A DNA stretch of 64,000 bases from Pseudochrobactrum saccharolyticum (GTDB lineage Bacteria; Pseudomonadota; Alphaproteobacteria; Rhizobiales; Rhizobiaceae), in the NCBI RefSeq assembly GCF_008801715.1, contig NZ_VZPG01000001.1, forward strand, positions 930,001 to 994,000, in the 5' to 3' direction. Positions 1 through 8,102 of the stretch are shown here, one piece after another. How positions within the stretch are numbered: the first letter of the stretch is position 1; each line of letters opens with the position of its first letter. The notes under the pieces are model-generated. The model saw only the letters and a list, made by a program, of their open reading frames with translations, was not told the DNA's origin and ran no database searches. The translations under genes were made by a program, and so were the position numbers.

Positions 1-422
1 GAAATATCGAAACTGTCTTCCGCACCGCGATGCACGCCGCCAACACCGCCGGTGGCGAAAATTTCAATACCGGCCAGCGCAGCAATACGCATGGTTGCCG
101 AAACAGTAGTACCGGCAGTCAGTCCCTGCACCATATCTGCGGCCAGATCACGGCTCGATGTTTTCACCGCATCGGTGGTCTGTGCAAGCTGTTCCAGCTG
201 GGCATCACCGAGGCCGACATGGATTTCACCTTTGAGCACAGCAATAGTTGCCGGTGTCGCACCGTTTTCACGGATAACAGCTTCAACCTTACGCGCCATT
301 TCCAAATTCTGCGGGAAAGGCATGCCATGGGTGATGATCGTGGATTCAAGAGCAACAACAGGCGCGCCTTTATCGAGAGCGGCGCGGACTTCATCGCTGA
401 AATGCATAGTCAAACGGGTCAT
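1..422 (-). CDS. psuG: Pseudouridine-5'-phosphate glycosidase, partial (3' end outside window)
   Basis: Cleaves pseudouridine 5'-phosphate reversibly to uracil and ribose 5-phosphate, the second step of cytosolic pseudouridine catabolism. About 140 N-terminal residues are visible before the window edge. They carry family-typical stretches: ALESTIITHGMPFPQN near residue 24, the ATIAVLKGEIHVGL segment near 60 and FATGGVGGVHRG near 125. The family is about 300 residues long, so over half is missing. The ATG at 422 gives the usual N-terminus, but its ribosome-binding site is weak. It lies 40 bases downstream of psuK on the same strand, so the two are probably co-transcribed. Family identity is secure; nothing can be said about the C-terminus. 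Confidence 0.9.
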   Translation of the reverse strand, partial: MTRLTMHFSDEVRAALDKGAPVVALESTIITHGMPFPQNLEMARKVEAVIRENGATPATIAVLKGEIHVGLGDAQLEQLAQTTDAVKTSSRDLAADMVQGLTAGTTVSATMRIAALAGIEIFATGGVGGVHRGAEDSFDI

Positions 423-462
423 AGCTGGAGCAGTCTTTCTGAGGGAGTTTAATGGAGATAAA

Positions 463-1626
463 TCAGTCGCGAATACGATGAAGGTTCGCTTCGAGAAAAT
501 GTGCAGACAAGTCCGGATGGACACTTGCGTCGCTTTCGGTTGTCAGCGTGGCCAGCAAAGTACCGGTGCGCACTGCATCGGGCAGTTCCTTCCGGTCAAG
601 CAGACAATAAAGCGTACCGGAAATCAGCGCATCGCCCGCGCCGGTAATATCCACCGGCTGCGCAGGCACACTGGCAATATGCCGGATGCCGCTTTCATCG
701 CCGATATGAACACCGCCAGCACCCATGGTCATGACGATTTTGGCAACGCCACGCGCATGTAAGGCATTGATGGCCTGCTCTGCTGTCAGGCGCGGTGTGC
801 CCGCAGGGTGACGCAACAGGCTATGCGCCTCATCCAGATTGAGGAACAGCAGATCAACACCACTAAGATCCTGAGGCAAACGCAGTGCTTTCGGTGCGGA
901 AACCGTATCAACAGCCAAACGGAAACGGCTGCCGGTTTTCTTCGCCAGCAAGGTTTCCAATGTTGCCTGCGGCAGATTGCAATCGGCAAAAACCCAGTCA
1001 GCCGAAGCCAGATGCGGCCACACGGTTTCCAGCGTTTCAGGCTTGAACAGGTCGAAAATGCCCATATCGGCAATGCCGAGTGCCAGCTCATTATCCGGCC
1101 CCAGAATGGCAGCATATTCAGCAGTCGGCGCTTCATTGGTCACAATCGCACGGCTGACATCGACACCAAGCAAGCGCAGATGATCAAGAATAGCGCGCCC
1201 GGTTTCATCATCGCCAAGAATAGAAACAAAGCCGATATTCACGCCGAGCCGCGCCAGATTTTCCGTGACATTACGGGCAACACCGCCATGGCTGCGATAA
1301 CCGCTGACCGGATTGGAGGTCTCGCTGATAAGAGGAGCATGGGCATGATATTTACGATCAAAGACCGCGCCGCCAATACAGACGATGCGCTTGTTCTCCG
1401 GCAGATAATAGCCACGCCCGAGAACAAAACCCTTCTGGGTCAGCTGCACAATATGAGCAGCAACAGTAGAACGCGCCAGTTTCAGCGCATCAGCAATCTG
1501 CTGCTGACCGACAAACGGATTAGCGACAATCATCTCCAGAACAGCACGTTCCTGCGCGGAGAGATCCTGCAGATTTTGCGCACCGGCTTTTGCTGACTGG
1601 TTCACATCCTGATCGCCCTGCACCAT
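463..1626 (-). CDS. psuK: Pseudouridine kinase with N-terminal winged-helix domain
   Basis: A PfkB-family kinase that, beside psuG, should phosphorylate pseudouridine to pseudouridine 5'-phosphate. The protein is about 387 residues. Residues ~20-70 read as an HTH (the AVLEMIVANPF / QQIADALKLARSTVAAHI pattern). The kinase follows from ~75: a Gly-rich SHGGVARNVTENLARLG substrate region and the C-terminal DITGAGDALISG box with the catalytic Asp. The HTH-kinase fusion recalls E. coli YeiI more than the HTH-free PsuK, so the exact nucleoside or sugar is inferred from psuG. The frame is open to a TTG at 1644, but the GGAGA seven bases before the ATG at 1626 favours the shorter form. The HTH may let it regulate its own operon; a dyad lies upstream at 1690-1715. 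Confidence 0.85.
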   Translation of the reverse strand: MVQGDQDVNQSAKAGAQNLQDLSAQERAVLEMIVANPFVGQQQIADALKLARSTVAAHIVQLTQKGFVLGRGYYLPENKRIVCIGGAVFDRKYHAHAPLISETSNPVSGYRSHGGVARNVTENLARLGVNIGFVSILGDDETGRAILDHLRLLGVDVSRAIVTNEAPTAEYAAILGPDNELALGIADMGIFDLFKPETLETVWPHLASADWVFADCNLPQATLETLLAKKTGSRFRLAVDTVSAPKALRLPQDLSGVDLLFLNLDEAHSLLRHPAGTPRLTAEQAINALHARGVAKIVMTMGAGGVHIGDESGIRHIASVPAQPVDITGAGDALISGTLYCLLDRKELPDAVRTGTLLATLTTESDASVHPDLSAHFLEANLHRIRD

Positions 1627-1689
1627 TGCCATTCTCCGTTTCAATCGTCCTGATGGGAGCCATATAGCAGAGCAATTTCAGATAATCAA

Positions 1690-1715
1690 ACAAATGTTAA
1701 AATAAAAACTTTTGT
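1690..1715. promoter_or_regulatory. Candidate operator of psuK (imperfect dyad)
   Basis: ACAAATGTT and AACTTTTGT form 9-base arms with one mismatch, separated by 8 A-rich bases. The dyad sits about 64 bases upstream of the chosen psuK start. The PsuK protein has its own HTH and no separate regulator is adjacent, so autoregulation is possible. This is inference from symmetry and position only. Confidence 0.35.
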
Positions 1716-1777
1716 TTTAAATTTTTCTAAGGCAAAACTCCTCATCACCGCACGATAAATAAACAGCACACGAAAAT

Positions 1778-1806
1778 TTGAAATTTTGGCTTAAAGCGCC
1801 TATATT
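1778..1806 (+). promoter_or_regulatory. Sigma-70-type promoter of the histidine kinase gene
   Basis: TTGAAA at 1778-1783 and TATATT at 1801-1806 are separated by exactly 17 bases. Transcription would start near 1813 and give a leader of about 140 bases before the first candidate start codon at 1951. Confidence 0.55.
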
Positions 1807-1903
1807 ACAAACTTGCAGGATTTTAGCCTTGGTGGGGACAGGCTTGCGGTCAGGCATATTTATGCAACTGTACAATCCGTGACCCGGGCGATCGCCTGTT
1901 TTG

Positions 1904-1952
1904 GTCCGTGGGTGGAGACGGGGGACAGGAACAACCTGTCAGCCTGACGGAT
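1904..1952 (+). promoter_or_regulatory. Structured leader element, ribosomal-leader-like
   Basis: TCCGT (1905-1909) pairs with ACGGA (1947-1951). Inside it GACAGG (1924-1929) pairs with CCTGTC (1935-1940) around an AACAA loop, and GGTGGAGAC lies unpaired on the 5' side. The outer stem runs into the first possible ATG of the kinase gene, so folding could affect initiation. The GTCCGTGGGTGGAGAC string reminds me of leaders in front of rplJ (L10) in Rhizobiales; that is memory and untested. The stems are seen; the regulatory role is inferred. Confidence 0.4.
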
Positions 1953-3657
1953 GGGTGAAATGACCTTTATGAAAAGCAAGGATTTTCAAAGGCCTGCTGA
2001 CAAAGCCTCTGCAGAATCAGAAAAGAAGCGCGCCGAGGAATTACAGGCGCGCAGCCGTGAGCAAGCTGATCTGACTGAGGAAGGTAACGACGCGACATCT
2101 GGCGCCCAAACATCCCTCTCCGCGATTGCCGCCAATGCACCTTTAAGTACAAGTATCCCGCCGGTCTTCACCAATACCGGATCGGATTTTACTGCGAATG
2201 ATCCCGATGACCTGCATATTCCGCTGCGTCACCGCCTTTCCAGTAAATTGCTTTTGATGACAATTCTGGCCGTGCTGATTGCCGAAGTTATCATTCTTGC
2301 GCCGTCACTGGCGAATATGCGCAATCAATGGCTGAATGCCAAACATACCATGATTGCCACTTCCAGCCTGTTATTGCTCGATGCGAATCCGGACACGACG
2401 CTGGAATTGCAGATTCAGGATCAGTTACTGCGCTCCACAGGCGCACAATCCATTACAGTCACCCGTAATGGCAGCAGCCGCGTTCTGGCTGCCTCACCGG
2501 AGGCCGTACAGGTCGATGAATATATTGATCTGACAACAGCAACACCGCTGAGTGATTTCTGGGGAGCCCTGCTCACTCTGACCAGCGGCGGCAATAAGAC
2601 AATGCAGGTGTCAGGCCCGCCCGATTACAGCGGCACCACGGTTGAATTTGTGATGAGCGATAATGCCCTGCATAACAGGCTGATCAAAAACTCCCGTATT
2701 ATTGCTGCGATATCGCTGCTGATTTCGCTGATCGCGGCCGCGCTGATTTATTTCATCATTCACCGTCTGCTGCTGCGCCCTGTCGGCCATATGTATGAGA
2801 ATATGTTTGCTTTCGGCCAGAAACCGGATGATCCAACGCTGATTATTGACGGCTCCTGCCGTAAAGACGAACTTGGTTATGCCCAGAACAGACTGGCGCA
2901 GATGCAGACACATCTGCAGCATTTGTTTCAGGAACGTAAACATCTGGCCGATCTCGGTCTGGCCGTCTCCAAGATCAATCACGACATGCGTAATATTCTG
3001 GCCTCAGCACAGCTGATGTCGGACAGTCTTGCCGATACCAATGATCCGGTTGTGCAACGCTTCTCACCGAAACTCATCCGGACGCTGAACCGCGCCATCA
3101 CCTATTCCGAGACTGTGATCGCTTACGGCCGCACACAGGAAGCTGTGCCGGTTCGCCAGCAACGCCTGCTGCGTCCGCTGATCCATGAAGTGGAAGACAT
3201 GTTAGTGCTTCCATCGGATGTGCAGATTGCTTTCCGCAATATGGTTCCCGTCGATTTTGAAGCCTATATCGACAAAGAACAAATGCTGCGGGTGCTGAAT
3301 AATCTCTGCCGCAATGCGGTACAGGCAATGGGCACCTATCACCGGCAGCCGGAAACTGAAAAATGCCTGACCATCAGCGCATGGCGCATAGGCAATACCT
3401 GTTATATTGCCGTGGCGGATACCGGCCCCGGCCTGCCCAAGAAAGCGCGGGACAATCTGTTCACCGCTTTTCGCGGGTCAACACGCAGTGACGGCACCGG
3501 ATTGGGGCTGGTTATTGCTCAGGAACTGGTTCGCGCCCATGGCGGCACCATAGAATTACGTGACGATTACAAAGACGGTGCATTATTTGAGATTCGTATC
3601 CCTGATATGCCTGTCTATCCGCCACCGTTTCAGCGCTCACAACGCAATATGGTGTAA
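1951..3657 (+). CDS. Membrane sensor histidine kinase
   Basis: A two-component sensor of up to 568 residues. Order: a long hydrophilic N-terminus (1-95), TM1 about 99-118, a periplasmic sensor of about 125 residues, TM2 about 249-270, a HAMP-like linker, then a HisKA-like H-box with the phospho-acceptor in SKINHDMRN (His ~344). The ATPase domain shows NLCRNAVQ (~451), VADTGPGLP (~488) and GTGLGLVIAQEL (~515). In-frame ATGs at 1951, 1960 and 1969 are all possible and none has a strong ribosome-binding site; the first lies inside the leader stem. No response regulator is adjacent, so the partner is unknown. A hairpin terminator follows. The kinase class is clear; the signal is not. Confidence 0.88.
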   Translation: MGEMTFMKSKDFQRPADKASAESEKKRAEELQARSREQADLTEEGNDATSGAQTSLSAIAANAPLSTSIPPVFTNTGSDFTANDPDDLHIPLRHRLSSKLLLMTILAVLIAEVIILAPSLANMRNQWLNAKHTMIATSSLLLLDANPDTTLELQIQDQLLRSTGAQSITVTRNGSSRVLAASPEAVQVDEYIDLTTATPLSDFWGALLTLTSGGNKTMQVSGPPDYSGTTVEFVMSDNALHNRLIKNSRIIAAISLLISLIAAALIYFIIHRLLLRPVGHMYENMFAFGQKPDDPTLIIDGSCRKDELGYAQNRLAQMQTHLQHLFQERKHLADLGLAVSKINHDMRNILASAQLMSDSLADTNDPVVQRFSPKLIRTLNRAITYSETVIAYGRTQEAVPVRQQRLLRPLIHEVEDMLVLPSDVQIAFRNMVPVDFEAYIDKEQMLRVLNNLCRNAVQAMGTYHRQPETEKCLTISAWRIGNTCYIAVADTGPGLPKKARDNLFTAFRGSTRSDGTGLGLVIAQELVRAHGGTIELRDDYKDGALFEIRIPDMPVYPPPFQRSQRNMV

Positions 3658-3691
3658 TTATTTCAACGCTCTGCGCGAAAAGCGCCTTCAG

Positions 3692-3718
3692 GAAAGCCAC
3701 GCAATCGCGTGGTTTTCT
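3692..3718 (+). terminator. Rho-independent terminator of the histidine kinase gene
   Basis: GAAAgCCACGC and GCGTGGttTTC form a stem around a short loop, followed by T-rich sequence, about 35 bases after the stop codon. Confidence 0.6.
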
Positions 3719-3814
3719 TATATTTATCCCCAGCCTTCAAAAAAAATACAAATTTCTGAAAGTTTTTCATCATAAGCCCTTGCAATGCCAAACAGAACCC
3801 TTTAGAGAGCGCTT

Positions 3815-3835
3815 ACCGCACCGAAACGGAGCGGT
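3815..3835. repeat. Small hairpin upstream of tRNA-Arg
   Basis: ACCGCACCG and CGGAGCGGT pair at 8 of 9 positions around AAA, flanked by TTAGA and TCTAG. It ends about ten bases before the tRNA gene. It may be a worn copy of an interspersed palindrome or part of the tRNA promoter region. Confidence 0.35.
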
Positions 3836-3845
3836 TCTAGGGCAA

Positions 3846-3922
3846 GCACCCGTAGCTCAGCTGGATAGAGCACCAGACTACGAATCTGGGGGTCAGAGGT
3901 TCGAATCCTTTCGGGTGCGCCA
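3846..3922 (+). tRNA. tRNA-Arg (anticodon ACG)
   Basis: A full 77-base cloverleaf. Acceptor arm GCACCCG pairs with CGGGTGC. The D-arm is GCTCAGCTGGATAGAGC, the anticodon stem ACCAGA/TCTGG holds loop CTACGAA, and the T-loop is GGTTCGAATCC. CCA is encoded at 3920-3922. The ACG anticodon, with A34 normally deaminated to inosine, reads CGN arginine codons. Confidence 0.95.
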
Positions 3923-4171
3923 CTCCTTCTCAAAATTGAGAAGTTGACTTTCTGAAGATCAGAAAAACTCCTGTCACATTTGATAGTTTCATGCGTTATA
4001 TACTGTGCTTATTACAAGCGCATAGAGTTCAGATACGCATCTCCGGACAACTCACTCGAATCACCTTGACGCATGTTGTTTCCTCTGTTGAATATCAAAA
4101 ATATTTCTCCGCCCTGCTCGCATTCGCAACAATAAATATTCGTTACAATGTGATTCTCAGGAGATGCGTTT
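3923..4171. other. Gap between tRNA-Arg and the beta-helix gene
   Basis: About 250 AT-rich bases with no convincing gene. The end carries the ribosome-binding site CAGGAGA (4158-4164) that sets the TTG start of the next gene. An ATG at 4164 opens a 6-codon frame ending at TGA just after that TTG, so the two frames overlap. Confidence 0.5.
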
Positions 4172-6034
4172 TTGTTTATTTTGAAAAATACGAAATCAGC
4201 GATCTCAAATCATAAATATGTGGCTGCAGGTCTGCTCTTCGCTTTTTCAGCGACAATCGCCCTGCAAAATGCATCGGCAGCCACTGCCGGCACTTCACCG
4301 GACTGCAAGCCGATGCAAGCACTGCAAAAACAGCAGTTTCAGGCAGCAGACACGTCGGCATCTGAGAATAACACCATCTGGATGGTTGACGGAGTAAAAG
4401 GCGGCGCGCCCGCAATCGGAACCATAACAAATTCCGGCCTATATACCGCTCCTGCCAATATGGACGAATCTGTCAATGTCACCATTTCCGCCGTCTCCGT
4501 GGCAGATGAAACGGAAATTGCTAATTTCCGGATCTGTAATGCTGCCTATAGCCGTACCGGAACAATTCATTATGTTGCGACCACAGGCGCTGACAGCAAT
4601 TCAGGCAGCTATTCTGCCCCATGGCGCAGCATTCAGCATGCTGTCGATCAGGCACAGGCCGGTGATACAATCACGGTCCGCGGCGGTATCTATAATGAGA
4701 CAGTGACATTCAACAAATCAGGTTCTGCGGAGAGTGGTTTTATCACACTCACCCGATATGCCGGTGAAAAGCCAATTATCGACGGCAGCGGGTTGATCAC
4801 AGAGCCCTATGGCATGCGCGGCCTCATCAGCCTCAACAGCGCCAGCTATATACGCATCAAAGGGTTTGAAATCCGCAACTACAAATCCGGCACGGAATTC
4901 ATTGCCATTGGCGTTCTTGCTCAGGGCACCGGAAAATATATTGAGATCAGAGACAATGTTATTCACGGCATTGAGGCGAATAATCTGCCTACAAACGGCA
5001 ATGCAAATGCTTTGGGCATAGCTATTTACGGACAACAGCCAGTACCGATACAGAATGTCATCGTGGACGGTAATGAGTTGTATAATCTGAAAACCGGAAC
5101 CAGTGAATCCCTGACCATTGGCGGCAATGTCGACGGCTGGCAGGTCACCAATAATCTGGTACACGACAATAATTTTATAGGCATTGATGCGACCGGCTAT
5201 TACGGCAACAACCGTGCGGACTATAACCGTGCCAGAAACGGCTGGATTGCACAGAACAAAGTTACCAATCTGTCAGTTCAAGGCAATCAGGCTTTGACAT
5301 TTATGGCTTCTGCGATTGGCATCTATGTTGATGGCGGGCAGAATATTACCGTTGAACGCAATGTCACCGATGCGAATGACGGCGGAATATGGTTGCTCAG
5401 CGAAAATCCGGGCAAACTGACTGACTATGTGACGGTACGCAATAATCTTATCCGCTTTAACCGAAATGCCGGAATTCTTGCTGGCGGCTATGATGCAACC
5501 CAATCGGGCGGTGCCGCTCACATCTCGATCACTAACAATACTCTGTATCAGAATAATAACCGTGACATTGCCGGCATCAATTCCGGTGAGTTTCAGCTCG
5601 GTCACAATGTCAGCAATATAAATTTCAGCAATAATATTCTCTTTGCCGGAGCAAAGGGTTATGCGATCACCAGCTTTATTCCTTCAGTGCCGGACACAGT
5701 GAAGCTTGCCAGTAATTTATATTACACAACATCCGGCAGCAGCTATACACGCTGGTTCTGGAACAATACAAATTACTATAATGACAGCACATCTCCCAAT
5801 AATTTCAACACATTCACAGCCATCAGCGGTGATACAGGCAGCATTATAGGTAATCCTGCCTTCATCAATGCCAGTGCTTCAGATTTCCGCCTCGCTGCAG
5901 GTTCTCCGGGCAGAAACAATGGCCAATTTACTGCGACAACAGGATTTCCTGCCACAGGCATCAAGGATTTTGCGATGAACCCGCGCATCACCGGCACATT
6001 GATTGACAGAGGTGCCTATGAGCATGTTGAATAA
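4172..6034 (+). CDS. Exported right-handed beta-helix (pectate-lyase-like fold) protein
   Basis: A 620-residue secreted protein. A signal peptide covers about residues 14-37 (hydrophobic run ending in NASA before ATAGTSP). Residues ~130-200 have the DUF1565-like opening seen in many beta-helix proteins: YVATTGADSNSGSYSAPW, then a VDQAQAGDTITVRGGIYNE pattern. The rest is rich in Asn, Ile, Val and Gly, with repeated short turns such as IRDNVIHG, VDGNELYN and ITNNTLYQNN, typical of parallel beta-helices in polysaccharide lyases and adhesins. No catalytic residues can be assigned, so a lyase, an epimerase or a structural surface protein are all possible. Translation appears to start at TTG (4172), seven bases after AGGAGA. 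Confidence 0.8.
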   Translation: MFILKNTKSAISNHKYVAAGLLFAFSATIALQNASAATAGTSPDCKPMQALQKQQFQAADTSASENNTIWMVDGVKGGAPAIGTITNSGLYTAPANMDESVNVTISAVSVADETEIANFRICNAAYSRTGTIHYVATTGADSNSGSYSAPWRSIQHAVDQAQAGDTITVRGGIYNETVTFNKSGSAESGFITLTRYAGEKPIIDGSGLITEPYGMRGLISLNSASYIRIKGFEIRNYKSGTEFIAIGVLAQGTGKYIEIRDNVIHGIEANNLPTNGNANALGIAIYGQQPVPIQNVIVDGNELYNLKTGTSESLTIGGNVDGWQVTNNLVHDNNFIGIDATGYYGNNRADYNRARNGWIAQNKVTNLSVQGNQALTFMASAIGIYVDGGQNITVERNVTDANDGGIWLLSENPGKLTDYVTVRNNLIRFNRNAGILAGGYDATQSGGAAHISITNNTLYQNNNRDIAGINSGEFQLGHNVSNINFSNNILFAGAKGYAITSFIPSVPDTVKLASNLYYTTSGSSYTRWFWNNTNYYNDSTSPNNFNTFTAISGDTGSIIGNPAFINASASDFRLAAGSPGRNNGQFTATTGFPATGIKDFAMNPRITGTLIDRGAYEHVE

Positions 6035-6058
6035 AACAACGCAAAAAACATAGTCCGG

Positions 6059-6778
6059 CTAATAATCCTTATCCCCGTCATCGGCAGCAACATAGCGCCA
6101 GCGTACCGATGTCACCAATGGCTCAAGACTCAACCGCCCGATAATCTGCTCCAGCAGCGGATCCTGATTATTATCGGCACGAAACAACGCATTGACCTCA
6201 ACGCGATTGCTGTCTTCAATATTGGTGCTTTCCAGATCCTGAATATGTAAAACAGTACCTAGATCACGCAGCAACAGCCCCCGCACATGCGCTTCAGCAT
6301 CGCCCATACAGACAATACTGACAGCATAGCGGGTGCCGAACTCACCACCGCTGGCGGGTTGCCGGTCAATCAGATGCACCAGCGGCCGCAAAAATAAATT
6401 GACGCTGATGATAAATAAGGCGGCAATCGCTGCATGGAGATAAAAACCCGCGCCGCACATAACACCGACTGCCGCCGAGCACCATAAAGTCGCGGCGGTA
6501 TTCAGCCCGCGAACATTAAAACCTTCTTTGAAAATGATACCTGCGCCCAGAAAGCCGATACCGGAAACGATCTGTGCCGCCACACGCGTCGGGCTGGTAT
6601 CACCGTCAACCAGCGAGGCAAAAAGCACGAAAGCAGCGGCGCCAAGCGCCACAAGTGTATTGGTGCGCAGCCCTGCAAGCCTTTGCCGCCATTGCCGCTC
6701 AAAACCAATCATACCGCCGAGTATAAACGCGGCCGTGAGACTGGCGAATGTATGCAGAAGGCTTTCAACAGAACTCAT
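6059..6778 (-). CDS. MgtC/SapB-family membrane protein
   Basis: A 239-residue inner-membrane protein. The N-terminal ~140 residues carry four to five hydrophobic segments and family-typical stretches: GGMIGFERQWRQRLAGLRTN near 22, SGIGFLGAGIIFKEG near 95 and RGLNTAATLWCSAAVG near 110. The C-terminal ~90 residues are soluble and ACT-like. MgtC proteins help growth at low magnesium and inside macrophages in Salmonella and Brucella; the biochemical activity is still debated. GAGAGAG lies just before the ATG. The gene converges with the beta-helix gene, 24 bases away. I saw no magnesium-riboswitch-like leader in the 180 bases upstream. Confidence 0.85.
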   Translation of the reverse strand: MSSVESLLHTFASLTAAFILGGMIGFERQWRQRLAGLRTNTLVALGAAAFVLFASLVDGDTSPTRVAAQIVSGIGFLGAGIIFKEGFNVRGLNTAATLWCSAAVGVMCGAGFYLHAAIAALFIISVNLFLRPLVHLIDRQPASGGEFGTRYAVSIVCMGDAEAHVRGLLLRDLGTVLHIQDLESTNIEDSNRVEVNALFRADNNQDPLLEQIIGRLSLEPLVTSVRWRYVAADDGDKDY

Positions 6779-6901
6779 AATCTCTCTCGTTTTTCCTTCT
6801 GATAACAGCGGCGTATCTCAGCTATATGAAGGGAATATTCCAGATATAAACGAGATAAAATGACAGTTGCTCATAATAAAAACAAAGCCCGGCATCTGGA
6901 C

Positions 6902-6940
6902 AAAAAAGCACCGAACCACATTTGTTGATCCGGTGCTTTA
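6902..6940 (-). terminator. Terminator after the AT-rich paralogue pair
   Basis: On the minus strand AAAGCACCG pairs with CGGTGCTTT around a 17-base loop and runs into TTTTTT, about 20 bases after the stop of the downstream paralogue. Confidence 0.65.
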
Positions 6941-6957
6941 AACCAACACAAAATGAA

Positions 6958-8073
6958 TTATAAATTCTTCATACCAATCTTCAGATATTTATTTGAGCCA
7001 TCCATCAAATCCTGAAAATACAAAACATCTCTCAAATACTGCTCAGTTGTCACGCCATCAACGCTCAACAAACCATATGAAAGAAGCAGATTCAATCCGG
7101 CTCCGCTATCTAACCCGTAAAATTTGTAATACCCGTCTACCAGTCCGGGTGATGTACTGAAAGAAAAGAGTTTCTGTGGATATGACGCTGCAATACTACC
7201 CGTAAAAGTAAATGCTTTTTTGCTTGTGCCCTCCAGACTGATAACACCCTTATCAGTCAAAGTGAAACGACCACCATCATTAACTACAAGATTATCTGTT
7301 TTTATAGTGAGGTAAGAATCACGATGCGCATAAACTTTAGCGTGATTTAGCTTGAAGTTTGCGGACTGAATGTGAGCTTTTGCATTTTTAAGAAGTTTAA
7401 TTCCACGCGTGCCCTCGCTATCGTAATTAGTAAACTCTATCGATCCGTTCAAAGATTTTATAAACAAGCTACGATCAGAATTACTTGATGCAATAAAATG
7501 ATAGTTATGAACGAATACACTTGTTTTTGCTTCAGCAACAAAGCTGGCATCATCGTCAATAAAAGCGGCAGCATTTATATCATATATATCTTCTGATCCG
7601 CGAATGGATATATATTCACTATTAATAAACTTAAGTATTCCACTATTTCTTACATGCGCGTTAACACCTTCAAGAACATTATTATTATAAGAGATGAAAT
7701 ATAAACTTCCGTCAACATTTAATGATAAGCAATTATTTGAGAGACCATTTAATAATAAATTTGCAGTACCAGTAACATTACTTTCCTGCGGTGTCCCCAA
7801 ACATGTTAGCGTACCTTTAACAACATTAATAGCCTTACCATAAACTTCGGAAGACCAATTAATATGATTTGGAATTTCTGGAATATTAGGATCAACAGCC
7901 AGAGTTACATTTGTATTATCATCCACTACCAATGTAAAATCGGAATCTTTCTTATAAAAACCATTGACTGGAAACAATCCGTTATTCGTATTTTCAGTAG
8001 TCAATGTATTATTGGTAAAATCAGCATCATACGTCTGATCAAGCGTTGGATTCCACTCAAATATATTCGTCAA
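6958..8073 (-). CDS. Protein of unknown function, AT-rich tandem paralogue 1
   Basis: I do not recognise this family. The protein has 371 residues, no signal peptide and no membrane segment, and is rich in Asn, Ser, Thr and beta-forming residues, suggesting a beta-solenoid. It aligns over its whole length with its neighbour: WNP..DQ at the start, NHI.WSS.VYGK.IN near 70, G.RGIKL near 220, TDNLVV..GGRFT near 260, SYP..LFSF near 295, then YLR.VL.F.D and LKI.M at the end. The start is set by AGGAG seven bases before a TTG at 8073, giving MTNIFEWNP, which matches MTKYFSWNP in the paralogue; the longer frame to 8091 is unlikely. Base composition is much more AT-rich than its surroundings. Role unknown; a secreted or surface beta-protein is one guess. 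Confidence 0.75.
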   Translation of the reverse strand: MTNIFEWNPTLDQTYDADFTNNTLTTENTNNGLFPVNGFYKKDSDFTLVVDDNTNVTLAVDPNIPEIPNHINWSSEVYGKAINVVKGTLTCLGTPQESNVTGTANLLLNGLSNNCLSLNVDGSLYFISYNNNVLEGVNAHVRNSGILKFINSEYISIRGSEDIYDINAAAFIDDDASFVAEAKTSVFVHNYHFIASSNSDRSLFIKSLNGSIEFTNYDSEGTRGIKLLKNAKAHIQSANFKLNHAKVYAHRDSYLTIKTDNLVVNDGGRFTLTDKGVISLEGTSKKAFTFTGSIAASYPQKLFSFSTSPGLVDGYYKFYGLDSGAGLNLLLSYGLLSVDGVTTEQYLRDVLYFQDLMDGSNKYLKIGMKNL

Positions 8074-8102
8074 TTTTAATCTCCTAAACAAATTTAAATA
8101 TA

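Larger units (their letters stand above)
1627..1950. other. Intergenic region between psuK and the kinase gene
   Basis: This 324-base divergent gap holds no gene. Seen in it: an AT-rich dyad close to psuK (1690-1715), a near-consensus sigma-70 promoter pointing right (1778-1806), and from about 1813 a GC-rich leader ending in nested stems (1905-1951). The first half is AT-rich and the second half is not, which fits a promoter region followed by a structured transcript. Confidence 0.7.

Noticed and set aside
3846-6034. tRNA-Arg as an integration site of a mobile island
   Set aside because: No integrase, no repeat of the tRNA 3' end and no transfer genes were seen downstream.
6779-6957. Magnesium riboswitch for the MgtC-like gene
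   Set aside because: The 180-base gap is too short and shows no multi-stem structure on the minus strand.
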